Part shown: piece by piece, positions 26,503 through 33,928 of the stretch | Layout: every line of letters starts with the position of its first letter | Position numbering within the stretch: position 1 is the first letter of the stretch | Source: Rhodobacteraceae bacterium XHP0102 | GTDB lineage: Bacteria; Pseudomonadota; Alphaproteobacteria; Rhodobacterales; Rhodobacteraceae | Length of the DNA stretch: 64,000 nucleotides | Direction of reading: 5' to 3' | Assembly: GCA_025751475.1 (NCBI GenBank) | Contig: JAOWLD010000001.1 | Coordinates: 434,001 to 498,000, forward strand | Notes under the pieces: generated by a model | The model's input: only the letters and a program-made list of their open reading frames with translations | Databases searched by the model: none | What the model was told of the DNA's origin: nothing | Program-made: the position numbers and the translations under genes

Positions 26503-27059
26503 ATTTGTTGTCTATCGCAGTGTACACTTTATGACACTGGATATCAGGTAAGGAACTACTTTCAAAGGTTTGCATGGGATTTGGTTCAGGCGGGAAAGGG
26601 TATTTTGGGGAGCAACGGTGTAGCAGGTATCAATAGCACGGCCTGATATGAACATCATAAAGGTCAACTTCTCCAAACCCATGCCAGTGGTTTGTGTCAA
26701 GATACAAAGGCCGCTGTGTTCGCGGTTGTCCCCCAGGTTCTTGTCGGCTGCGGGAGGAGCGGAGCATACGGCAGTCATGATAGCTTTGACGTTTCTACAT
26801 TTGTGGTTGTGGGTATATTAGAAAAATTTTTACGTATCCTGCCTCCATTGGTGACGTTGCCTTCTGCCGCCGATAGAGTATTTGAGCATAGCCAGCATAA
26901 TTTTTTTCAACTACTTGTTTTGCATTGAAAAAATAGAAAAATGTGTTGGAGACAGCACAAAGAGTCACGTACAGCGTCAACTCACGTTTACCGCTACACT
27001 GGCCTAGCATCACCACCGTCCACCCCACACAGGGCCCGTACAGCGCGTCGTAGGCGCCA
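26503..27059. other. Intergenic: cargo edge and start of conserved backbone
   Basis: No convincing gene. From about 26977 rightward the sequence matches element B from about 40862 (for example CCGCTACACTG, CACCGTCCACCCCACA and AGGGCCCG). This marks where the shared backbone begins and the left cargo slot ends. Confidence 0.5.
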
Positions 27060-27425
27060 TTAAGAAGCGATTGAGCTGATCGGCGCCTTTGGTGTCTGTG
27101 GCTTGAGGCGATCAAAGTCTGCCTGTGAGATGCCAGTGGAGATCGCATTGATAACCGGCTTGCTGGCAGGCTCGGAAGATTGAGATGGTTTAGCTGGCTT
27201 CACTTTTGACTTTGGGATGGGCATTGGTGCTTTGGGACCTAGAGCTTTGCCCTTTGCTTTTGGCTTAGCCTGTTGCGCCTTTAGCCTGCCATCCAGTTTG
27301 TTCGCGAGGAAGCTTGCTGTGTTGGCAAAAGTTTTGAGGTCATCCACCGCCTGCTCCACACTTGCAGCTCCTGATCCTTTCTCGATCACATCAATTAGGC
27401 GGCGCAGTTCCTCACGATCATCCAT
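27060..27425 (-). CDS. Backbone hypothetical protein, 121 residues (copy A)
   Basis: No family recognised. The N-terminal half is helical (MDDREELRRLIDVIEKGSG to FLANKLDGRLKAQ); the middle is a Lys/Pro/Ala-rich linker; and the end QADFDRLKPQTP is conserved. Start 27425 follows AAAGGGG; an in-frame ATG at 27464 is less well placed. A close homologue occurs in element B at 40947-41312. It is transcribed after the 108-residue HTH-like gene. The basic linker suggests nucleic-acid or partner binding (inference). Confidence 0.65.
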   Translation of the reverse strand: MDDREELRRLIDVIEKGSGAASVEQAVDDLKTFANTASFLANKLDGRLKAQQAKPKAKGKALGPKAPMPIPKSKVKPAKPSQSSEPASKPVINAISTGISQADFDRLKPQTPKAPISSIAS

Positions 27426-27490
27426 GAGCCGCCCCTTTGCAAAACTGGGGTGATGCAAAATCACCAGGCAGACGGGAAAAGTACTGGCCT

Positions 27491-27517
27491 AGAAAAATCC
27501 GCGCGGCAGATTTTTTA
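27491..27517. other. Conserved hairpin between the two minus-strand backbone genes
   Basis: AAAAATC and GATTTTT flank a GC core CGCGCGGCA; the same sequence recurs in element B near 41380. It could be an attenuator or weak terminator between the 108- and 121-residue genes. Confidence 0.4.
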
Positions 27518-27545
27518 TCCTGCAGGACCCATTTCGAACACGTGT

Positions 27546-27872
27546 TCATGCGCTCATCCTTTCAGGTGCTCGCCAAACAGCCTCCGCCTGTCGCGCTATG
27601 GTCTGATCACACAATCCTTTGAGGCGCTCAAATTGCAGCGCCAGTTTGCCGTGCTCCGCTGTGCCTGTGGCTCGTAGGCGCTCAGCATAGTGTCCTAGCT
27701 TATGCGAACAGATCGCAAGTGTTTCAACACTCGGCCCAGTTCCATGATTGCGCAGGGTGCGAATATACCCCTCACTGCGCCCCAGCCAGGCCCTGCAAAA
27801 CTCTGGTGTGTTGCGTACAGCGCCGCTCCCAATCAGCTCATCTCTCAAATGTTCAAGTAGTTTTACGCTCAT
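27546..27872 (-). CDS. Backbone HTH-like protein, 108 residues (copy A)
   Basis: It starts MSVKLLEHLRDELIGSG after GGAGG. The middle, NTPEFCRAWLGRSEGYIRTLRN, looks like a helix-turn-helix, followed by SVETLAICSHKLGHYAERL, resembling small DUF6626-like proteins (from memory, unchecked). The copy in element B differs at a single residue (T to S), far less than other backbone proteins. An inverted repeat lies just upstream (27887-27920), so it is a likely element regulator acting on its own promoter and the divergent region. Confidence 0.7.
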   Translation of the reverse strand: MSVKLLEHLRDELIGSGAVRNTPEFCRAWLGRSEGYIRTLRNHGTGPSVETLAICSHKLGHYAERLRATGTAEHGKLALQFERLKGLCDQTIARQAEAVWRAPERMSA

Positions 27873-27886
27873 ATTGCCTCCTCAAT

Positions 27887-27920
27887 ATCAAATATATACA
27901 GATATTTAGCCGATATTTGA
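27887..27920. promoter_or_regulatory. AT-rich inverted/direct repeat before the HTH-like gene (A)
   Basis: TCAAATAT at 27888-27895 is inverted as ATATTTGA at 27913-27920, and GATATTT occurs twice 11 bp apart between them. The block is conserved in element B (41773-41807). It is a candidate operator of the 108-residue protein, overlapping its promoter. Confidence 0.5.
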
Positions 27921-28561
27921 CCGCTTAATTCCTAAGCCGAATGCGCTGACAACAAAAAGGGGCGAGTGTATGGGCCGCGGAGTCATGGGGGCACATAAGA
28001 CAAGCAAGCAAAAGCACTGCCGCAATTTTTGATTTTGCAGTCCTACGCTGCGTTCAAATGGGTAAAACACCACAAGAATTTTCGGGCTTCTAGACTATTT
28101 ATGGAGCAAACACAGTAAACTCGTTTACAGGTTTAACACAGTAAACTTTTTAGTCGGTGACTCGAAGGTGACGGCGCATCCAGATGTTATCAAACAGAAA
28201 AAAGCCAAATTTCGCGTGTAAGGTTAATCTGCCTGAAGCTGTGCAAAGTTCCATAAAATACGCCTAAAGGGCGATCAACCTTACACAGATGCAGGAGGCA
28301 GATGCGCCAAAAGGGCGTGGCCTCAGCAGCTGTTACTTCTGGTTCAAACACAGTGTTTGAGTTTACTGTGCAAAACACAGTGTTTTACAACACAGTGTTT
28401 GAACTTTTTATCTCTTCAAAACATGTACTTAGGGTTTTCAGAAAGCTCACTGAGGAGAGTGAATTCTTAAGATTTCAATCATAGGCTGTCAGAATTCAGC
28501 CCTCCTTTTCACAAATAAACGGCTCGCCTGCCTCGTTGATAAATACACGAGGAGGACATGC
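27921..28561. other. Backbone control region with repeats (A)
   Basis: About 640 bp before the HUH gene. AACACAGTAAAC occurs at 28109-28120 and 28135-28146 with GTTTAC between. A second cluster has AAACACAGTGTTT at 28346, 28373 and (12 bp) 28389, plus GTTTACTGTG at 28361. A long inverted repeat pairs GTGTAAGGTTAATC (about 28218) with GATCAACCTTACAC (about 28272). The frame equivalent to the small gene at 41858 in element B is broken here by one extra base and a TAG. Likely replication or regulatory DNA. Confidence 0.5.
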
Positions 28562-29179
28562 ATGACATTCGCGCAGCGCAAACAGGAACGCAGAGCTTTG
28601 ATGAAACACCTGCTGGAGCAGGACTGGGATGTGTTCGGCACGCTTAAGTTCGTGAACGGCAGAACTATTGGCAGAGCCACCGCTGACAAACTCCTCCGCA
28701 GCTATTGGAACCGCGTGGATCGCGTGTTCTTTGGGCATGCTGCTGATCGACAGAACATACGTGTGCCACGCTGGTGCTTTGCCCATGAAGGCTCAGACAG
28801 CGAGAACTTCCACATACACTTCCTGCTCAAGTCGCCACTTATTGATACTAAGCATGCCTGCTGTGTACTGAATGCGGTTTGGGCGCAGCATCACAAACAG
28901 ACAGGTCCCATGGCTAAGAACTGGATCATGCCTGTAAAGGACCGATGGGATGCAGCAAACTACGTGACCCGCGAATATTGGCGCATGGGCGCAGACACCC
29001 AACTCTTGGAAATCTCTTGGGATCGTGGCTGTCCTGAGGCGATGCTTGCCTATCAGCATGAACAACAGTCGCAGCGCATAAATAAAGCAGCAAGTCCCAT
29101 TTGGATGCAGCAAGCTCAAGCAGCTTATGCAGATTATTGGGCAAGATATTCTTCAGAGGGCATCACAGCCCTAGCGTAG
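28562..29179 (+). CDS. HUH-type Rep-like endonuclease (copy A)
   Basis: 205 residues, ATG after GAGGAGG. Three motifs occur in the order expected of rolling-circle initiators: FGTLKF (residues 25-30, motif 1), HIH at 84-86 in ENFHIHFLL (the HUH metal site), and Tyr134 in AANYVTREY (motif 3 nicking tyrosine, with Tyr139 nearby). No helicase domain. It should nick DNA at the element origin, possibly the repeat region just downstream. Copy B (45305-45946) preserves all motifs. A transposase of the same superfamily is possible, but presence in both islands at the same place favours a replication or mobilisation role. Function is inferred from motifs only. Confidence 0.65.
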   Translation: MTFAQRKQERRALMKHLLEQDWDVFGTLKFVNGRTIGRATADKLLRSYWNRVDRVFFGHAADRQNIRVPRWCFAHEGSDSENFHIHFLLKSPLIDTKHACCVLNAVWAQHHKQTGPMAKNWIMPVKDRWDAANYVTREYWRMGADTQLLEISWDRGCPEAMLAYQHEQQSQRINKAASPIWMQQAQAAYADYWARYSSEGITALA

Positions 29180-29189
29180 CGTGGCAAGG

Positions 29190-29385
29190 CCCCTTCGCAC
29201 TGACGTATATCTGACAATCAGCAGTCGATCGTGTCGTAGATGAAAATCTTGACACATCCTTGTTCAGTGGCATCAAACAGCAAATGCTCAAACAGCAGTT
29301 GATCAAACAAACTACGTGAAGATCAAACACAACGAACAAAGAGCTCAGCGAGCGAACGAGAGAACAAATCACAACAAGAACATCA
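29190..29385. repeat. Origin-like TCAAACA repeat region (A)
   Basis: TCAAACA occurs four times between 29273 and 29328 (CATCAAACAGC, CTCAAACAGC, GATCAAACAAA, GATCAAACACA). It is followed by GAGCTCAGCGAGCGAACGA. The same region with three repeats follows the HUH gene in element B (about 46015-46060). Position and repeats suit an iteron-type or nick-site origin; this is inference. Confidence 0.45.
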
Positions 29386-29420
29386 AGCGTCAGCGGATGA
29401 CACCGCTAGGCGCTTTTTTT
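29386..29420 (+). terminator. Rho-independent terminator after the origin-like region (A)
   Basis: A two-part stem (AGCG/CGCT and AGCGG/CCGCT, loop ATGACA) is followed by seven T. Conserved in element B at 46101-46135. Confidence 0.75.
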
Positions 29421-29430
29421 ATGGGCGTTC

Positions 29431-29485
29431 TTTCGGTCTTCTGCCGTAATGCCATTTCCTGTCACATGCCCTGTCTTTTCGGTCG
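29431..29485. promoter_or_regulatory. TTTCGGTC boxes before the DUF6641-like gene (A)
   Basis: TTTCGGTC at 29431 and TTTCGGTCG at 29477 precede the gene by 60-110 bp. The same 9-mer precedes its copy in B (46927) and both 188-residue recombinase genes (31302, 51852), suggesting a common element-wide regulator or promoter part. Confidence 0.45.
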
Positions 29486-29544
29486 TCCAAGCACATCTGC
29501 GACCATATGCTTCTGATATAAAACGAAAATATCGGAGCAAGCAG

Positions 29545-30003
29545 ATGAATGCATTGGCAAAACTTAACTTTAAGACAGTCACCAAAACCACCACACGTGA
29601 TCCTGTGATTGCACGACGTGACAAGCTCGTGGCGGGGCTCAAAGAACAAAAGCTGGTCTATGCCGCTGCACTTGAGGGGAAAGATCATAGAGTTGAACGA
29701 CACAAATGGATGAACAACGAACATGGAGAGCGAGTGTCAGTTCAAACCCATCGCCGTGTGCGGCCGTGGTTCTTTGAGCAGGATGGGGGCTGGTATGTGC
29801 AGTGCCGTTATGGGGCACGCATCTTGGCTGTTGATGGCACCAACAATGCAGTGTTCGTCAAAACACTCAAAGAGATCGAACCTGTTCTAGATGCATTTAT
29901 TGCGGCGGCGTCCTCAGGCGAACTGGACGGTGCCATCGACAAAGCCACACAGCGAGAACCACGACATAAACCAGGGGCAGCCAAGGCAAGCGCAAATGCG
30001 TGA
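29545..30003 (+). CDS. DUF6641-like backbone protein (copy A)
   Basis: 152 residues, starting MNALAKLNFKTV after CGGAGCAAGCAG. It has basic N- and C-terminal segments and a central conserved part, TRDPVIARRDKLVAGLKEQK to RVRPWFFEQDGGWYVQCRYG (cited in part). I associate this with DUF6641, common beside DUF3768 on alphaproteobacterial plasmids and islands; this is from memory. Function unknown. Its stop overlaps the next ATG by 8 bp, so the pair is co-translated. A homologue is at 46995-47453. Confidence 0.7.
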   Translation: MNALAKLNFKTVTKTTTRDPVIARRDKLVAGLKEQKLVYAAALEGKDHRVERHKWMNNEHGERVSVQTHRRVRPWFFEQDGGWYVQCRYGARILAVDGTNNAVFVKTLKEIEPVLDAFIAAASSGELDGAIDKATQREPRHKPGAAKASANA

Positions 30004-30328
30004 ACCCGATGTTGCAGCCATAAGAGCACTGAATGATCGCGCACGGCAGAGCTTCACGGGCTGTCGTGTGGCGATCACAGCGGGCATAGCAGCACTTGGT
30101 CATGACGCTGTATATGACATCTTTGACCTCATCAAAGCCTATGACGATTTTACTCCCGCCAATGATCCCTACGGCGAGCATGACTTCGGGTCATTCTATT
30201 GGGGAGAACATCAGGTGTTTTGGAAATTTGATTACTACGACCTCGATTTCACCATGCATTCACCTGACCCCGCAGATGAAACCGTTACGGCACGGGTGCT
30301 GACTGTGATGTTGGCTGAGGAATACTGA
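29996..30328 (+). CDS. DUF3768 domain protein (copy A)
   Basis: 110 residues. Family hallmarks are AAIRALNDRARQ, GCRVAITAGIAAL, DDFTPANDPYGEHDFGS, VFWKFDYYDLD and TARVLTVMLAEEY. DUF3768 proteins are frequent on alphaproteobacterial plasmids and islands; the function is not known. 16 of 110 residues differ from copy B. It overlaps the DUF6641-like gene. The 3' end of this gene is the edge of a cargo slot, and broken copies of exactly this end occur at 50223 and 50879. Confidence 0.85.
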   Translation: MREPDVAAIRALNDRARQSFTGCRVAITAGIAALGHDAVYDIFDLIKAYDDFTPANDPYGEHDFGSFYWGEHQVFWKFDYYDLDFTMHSPDPADETVTARVLTVMLAEEY

Positions 30329-30389
30329 AGAGCCACTGGAAGTTTTGTTGACGCTGGCAATCACACCCATGTGCTGATACCCGGTCGGC

Positions 30390-31193
30390 ATGTCAGCAAT
30401 CGACCTTGGCCCATTTGTTCTCAGCATTGAACGCTTCGCAGCACTGCTCGGCGTGGTCGTGTTTGTGGTCCTCGCAGAGATCCTCGCACGTGTAAACAAA
30501 CATCCCGCCTTAAGCACTTGGTCCAGCACAACCGTTTTATGGGGGTTTATTGGCGCTCGTTTAGGCCATGTGATCGCCTTCTGGCCTAGTTTTGCGGAAG
30601 AGCCCTGGCGCATCATTGCAATCTGGCAGGGTGGGTTCTCTGTAGCAGGTGCAGCAGTTGGCGTTGCAATCGTTACTGCTTGGGCATTGTGGCGATCCTT
30701 GCCCTTTGTACCTGCCGCTTCAGCGCTTTGGGCAGGCATTATCGCATGGCAGGTTGTTTTATTGGATGTCGCGCCCCGTGAGCCGGTTGCATTGCCCACA
30801 GAGCCCTTGGCCACAATCGCGAACGACACAATACACCTTAGCGCATTGGTGCCGCCAGATACGCCGATCATTATCAACCTTTGGGCCACGTGGTGTCCGC
30901 CCTGCCGCCGTGAGCTGCCCATGCTCACAGAAGTCGCAGCACAACGTGATGACCTTGTGTTCCTGTTCGCGCCCCAAGGCGAAACTGCGGCCCATGTCAG
31001 CCGATACCTCGCCGAACATGATCTGCAGCCAGAACACGTACTGATCGATACCAGCGGGATGCTTGCACAGCATTATGGCACCGTGGGCTTGCCTGTGACC
31101 TTATTCATCGGCACTGACGGGCTGCTTGCTCACACACATGTAGGCGAGATTTCGCGCGAGGTGCTGTTGGGCCGGATCGCGCGGCTACAGTAG
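30390..31193 (+). CDS. Lgt-like membrane domain fused to TlpA thioredoxin
   Basis: 267 residues. The first 125 or so are membrane-spanning and resemble prolipoprotein diacylglyceryl transferase (GFIGARLGHVIAFWP and IWQGGFSVAGAAVG), but lack much of that enzyme's length. Residues about 140-267 form a TlpA-type thioredoxin domain with the redox motif WATWCPPCRREL and the cis-Pro in VGLPVTLFIG. The domain should lie in the periplasm and reduce or isomerise disulfides. It is the only gene in element A's third cargo slot, between DUF3768 and the small recombinase. Confidence 0.8.
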   Translation: MSAIDLGPFVLSIERFAALLGVVVFVVLAEILARVNKHPALSTWSSTTVLWGFIGARLGHVIAFWPSFAEEPWRIIAIWQGGFSVAGAAVGVAIVTAWALWRSLPFVPAASALWAGIIAWQVVLLDVAPREPVALPTEPLATIANDTIHLSALVPPDTPIIINLWATWCPPCRRELPMLTEVAAQRDDLVFLFAPQGETAAHVSRYLAEHDLQPEHVLIDTSGMLAQHYGTVGLPVTLFIGTDGLLAHTHVGEISREVLLGRIARLQ

Positions 31194-31301
31194 TGCGAGT
31201 TCAAGCGAGTAGAACGCTGTCGTGTAAAATCTCATACAATTAGCATTCTATGAGATTTTCTCCTAAGTCATTGAAAAATATAAGGATCATGCGTGGCGTG
31301 A

Positions 31302-31321
31302 TTTCGGTCGACCAACCGAAA
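31302..31321. promoter_or_regulatory. TTTCGGTCG box as inverted repeat before the small recombinase (A)
   Basis: TTTCGGT (31302-31308) is inverted as ACCGAAA (31315-31321). It lies 55 bp upstream of the recombinase ATG in a segment conserved with 51840-51880 in B, where the right arm has decayed. Confidence 0.5.
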
Positions 31322-31376
31322 CCTCAGACTTTACAGTCATTTATAGCAAATGATTATGTTTTCAGGGGATCGCACC

Positions 31377-31943
31377 ATGCGCCAAGCACAGACAATCAAC
31401 GAAGCCCAACTGCGCCGTGTATTACACTACTGCCGCAGTCGTCGTCATCCAACTCGTGACGAGACTATTATCCTGTTCAGTTTCTACGCAGGGCTTCGGG
31501 CTAAGGAGCTGGCAGCACTCAAGCGTGGGGATGTGTTTGATGAGGACGGCAACGTGCGTGAGCAGTTCATCTTGAGCGCAGCGCAGAGCAAAGGCGGCAA
31601 GACACGCACCGTGTACCTGAACCAGCGACTACGCAGGGCTTTAGCGGAATACGGCGCAAAACTGTATCTGCAGGACCCAAACCGTCCACTGTTTGAAAGT
31701 CAAAAAGGCGGGCACTTCTCGGCCAACACCATGTGCCAGCTGTTCCTGGACATCTACAAGGCTGTGGGCCTCAAGGACGCATCAAGCCATTCGGGGCGGC
31801 GCACATACATCACCAGACTGGCCAACAAGGGCGTGGGTGTGCGTTTGCTGGCAGCTCTGGCAGGGCATAGCCACATTTCGACGACACAGCGGTACATTGA
31901 TGTGAATGCAGAACAGCTGAGTGCAGCGGTAGAGCTACTTTGA
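31377..31943 (+). CDS. Short tyrosine recombinase, catalytic domain only (copy A)
   Basis: 188 residues, ATG after AGGGGATCG. The catalytic residues are all present: Arg in YAGLRAKELAAL, Lys in SKGGKTRTVYL, His-x-x-Arg in SSHSGRRTYIT, His in LAGHSHIS and nucleophile Tyr in TTQRYIDV. The usual N-terminal SAM-like core-binding domain is almost absent. Its role beside a full integrase is unclear: dimer resolution, cassette exchange or regulation. It is convergent with the large integrase, 17 bp apart. Copy B is at 51927-52493. Confidence 0.8.
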   Translation: MRQAQTINEAQLRRVLHYCRSRRHPTRDETIILFSFYAGLRAKELAALKRGDVFDEDGNVREQFILSAAQSKGGKTRTVYLNQRLRRALAEYGAKLYLQDPNRPLFESQKGGHFSANTMCQLFLDIYKAVGLKDASSHSGRRTYITRLANKGVGVRLLAALAGHSHISTTQRYIDVNAEQLSAAVELL

Positions 31944-31959
31944 TTATCGTTTTAGGCCA

Positions 31960-33432
31960 CTAGCCGCCCAACACCCGCGTTAATCCGTCTTCGCTTAACT
32001 TCTCCGCTTCAAACGCGATCAAGGCACGTAGGCGCAGCTCTTCGCTCGGATCATACCCGGCACGTGATACACCGAGGGCAATCAGCAGGGCGCATTCGCT
32101 CAGTTTCCCCGCATCAAACAAATCAAAGGCTTTGGAGGCCGCAGAAAGAGCAGGGGCCTCTTGTGCCTCAACAGGCGCTACAGACTGTTGCACTGGCTCA
32201 GCCACAGTCACGGTGTTTTTCAGCTCAAGCTGCTCGTTGCGCAAATCGCGCCCCGAGTGCAGCCCTGGGTTCATAAAGGGCGATAGCTTGCTGTAAAACC
32301 GGTCAAGCACGCCCGTGCTGTTGCCCATTTGCCTGCTGAGTGCATGAGTGCTGAGCCCGCGCTGTAGGTCCAGTGTCGCATAGAAGTGACGCCAGCTGTA
32401 GAGCGTTCGCTTCTTCCCATCTGCGCCGTATGTAAGCCCAAGCTTTTCTAGGAGCTTCTCGAAATTGCGCGATAGGTTCGCCCGCGCCACCCGCTGACCC
32501 AAACGTGTGACAAACACATACTCATCCAGTTTGGCGTCGATCACTTCATTCAGCGTCATGCCCATCAGTTTAGGGTTGATTTCAATCTGACGTTCAAAAG
32601 GCCTTATCGCGCGATCTCGTGCAACCAAAGGCCGCTGACCTGTCTTGCCGTCTACGAACAGTCCCAGATAGGTCTGATCCTCCTCTTGCAGCCAAAGCAG
32701 GTTCTTCCACTTGAGATCTAGGGCTTCCGTGCCATGCCGCATGCCAGTGTTGGCAAGGATCAGTACATAGTTGCGCAGAACTTCGCGTGTGCCAGCCGTG
32801 ATGGGCTTGTCTGTGAGTTTGTGGAACCCGCGCAGCTCCTCATAGATCATGCGGTATTCTTCACGGGTAAAGCTGCCCCGACTTTTGGTCTTGATACCGT
32901 CATTGATAGGCTTTGGGCGAATGGCATGCGTGATCCAGCCACGCTGCTCGGCTTCATCCAGCACGCGGTTCAAAGCCGTGTTGTGCGTATTGATGGTGCT
33001 GTGATGCGCTTTGCGCCCCAGCTTCTCCGTGCGCCACTTGCCAAAATCCACCAGTGCCTTTGCATCAATGCTGGAGACATCATAGCCGCCAAAATAGGGG
33101 ACAAGGTATTTGTCGATAGCAGTGATGTAGTCTTTGAACACAATGTGCCCGCCGCCTGCATCCAACTCTTCCTGCATCCTGTCTCGCGCAAACTCAGCCA
33201 CACGCTTAAACTTACGGGTGCTTTGCGGCAGGTTGTTCTTGGCGCGATCCTCAGCGGTGTAAAAGAACTTCATCGCCAAATCTGTGGCACGCTCAACATC
33301 CTCAGTCTTTGTAGAGAACCTATGCCAGCTGCCGTCTGCGAGCTTCACGCGGGCTTGCCATTTGGCGCTGCGTTGACGCTTGTCCAAGCGCACATATTCG
33401 CTGATGCGGATGGTTTGGACATCCTGTGACAT
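31960..33432 (-). CDS. Tyrosine integrase of element A (490 residues)
   Basis: The N-terminal arm-binding part (residues 1-60) is followed by a core-binding domain (about 65-170) and a catalytic domain (about 190-390). It carries Arg in NTGMRHGTEALDL, the box YSWRHFYATL, and GNSTGVLDRFYSKL with the nucleophile Tyr. The last 100 residues form an extra tail with Pro/Ala-rich linker and SRAGYDPSEELRLR. It lies about 250 bp inside the right att copy, so it is the enzyme for tRNA-Cys integration. A near-identical partner is at 62588-64000. Confidence 0.92.
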   Translation of the reverse strand: MSQDVQTIRISEYVRLDKRQRSAKWQARVKLADGSWHRFSTKTEDVERATDLAMKFFYTAEDRAKNNLPQSTRKFKRVAEFARDRMQEELDAGGGHIVFKDYITAIDKYLVPYFGGYDVSSIDAKALVDFGKWRTEKLGRKAHHSTINTHNTALNRVLDEAEQRGWITHAIRPKPINDGIKTKSRGSFTREEYRMIYEELRGFHKLTDKPITAGTREVLRNYVLILANTGMRHGTEALDLKWKNLLWLQEEDQTYLGLFVDGKTGQRPLVARDRAIRPFERQIEINPKLMGMTLNEVIDAKLDEYVFVTRLGQRVARANLSRNFEKLLEKLGLTYGADGKKRTLYSWRHFYATLDLQRGLSTHALSRQMGNSTGVLDRFYSKLSPFMNPGLHSGRDLRNEQLELKNTVTVAEPVQQSVAPVEAQEAPALSAASKAFDLFDAGKLSECALLIALGVSRAGYDPSEELRLRALIAFEAEKLSEDGLTRVLGG

Positions 33433-33517
33433 GTCAACAGCATACAGCGCAGGGGCACTTAGGAAAACTGCGCATATTATGGCACAGGCAGAAATCTGCA
33501 GCCTTTGCCCTGTTCAG

Positions 33518-33682
33518 CACAGCGTCTTACCCCAAAAAACGGCTAAAAAAGCACCGATTCAGGCAGCACCTAAAACACCCTGTTCAACACAGCGAACGCA
33601 CGCAGGCTCCGGTGTGTATAGTGTGTATCAGGTGTGTATCGCTATTTTGCGAAGAAAAAATCAGCTAAGTCATTGATTTTGT
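33518..33682. repeat. Right arm of element A with GTGTGTAT repeats
   Basis: GTGTGTAT occurs three times in about 30 bp near 33613-33641. It matches 19745-19790 in the remnant and single copies on the left arms (about 19921 and 33785). These have the placement of arm-type integrase binding sites. No gene is present. Confidence 0.55.
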
Positions 33683-33726
33683 TGGAGGCGAGTACCGGAA
33701 TCGAACCGGTGTACACGGATTTGCAA
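33683..33726 (-). repeat. att site: tRNA-Cys 3' half, junction of elements A and B
   Basis: Identical over 44 bp to 19819-19862. To the right, TAAATCACTTAA mirrors the left arm of element A (TAAATTACTCAA), so a second element starts here. No 5' half of the tRNA is seen; an intact tRNA-Cys would be expected beyond the right edge. Confidence 0.88.
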
Positions 33727-33928
33727 TTAAATCACTTAACGCTTAATAATTGATTTACAATAATAAAATTTAGTAAATATCTAGGTGTGTATCAGACTGC
33801 GCTAATCCGTGAATGTATTTCTCAGGCTGTAAGCGGTGTTCACCACAGTAAATTAAGAGACGTTTTAACAAGTAATGAGTTTATAATCCTCTGCAATACA
33901 GCAATGGGTAAGTTTGTGTGAAACACTC

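Larger units (their letters stand above)
19819..33726. mobile_element. Integrated element A (tRNA-Cys island, 13.9 kb)
   Basis: Bounded by identical 44-bp tRNA-Cys 3'-half repeats. A 490-residue tyrosine integrase lies just inside the right att. Contents in order: RTX lipoprotein, response regulator/histidine kinase pair, backbone genes (121 and 108 residues), HUH Rep-like gene, DUF6641-like and DUF3768 genes, Lgt-like/TlpA fusion, 188-residue recombinase, integrase. No relaxosome, type IV secretion or capsid genes are seen, so it is neither a full conjugative element nor a prophage. It may be mobilised or packaged by helpers. Confidence 0.8.

Noticed and set aside
26512-26778. 88-codon frame before the histidine kinase
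   Set aside because: No family and no start signal. Treated as intergenic.
28302-28484. 60-codon frame through the AAACACAGTGTTT repeats
   Set aside because: The repeats explain its open frame, and no equivalent is present in B.
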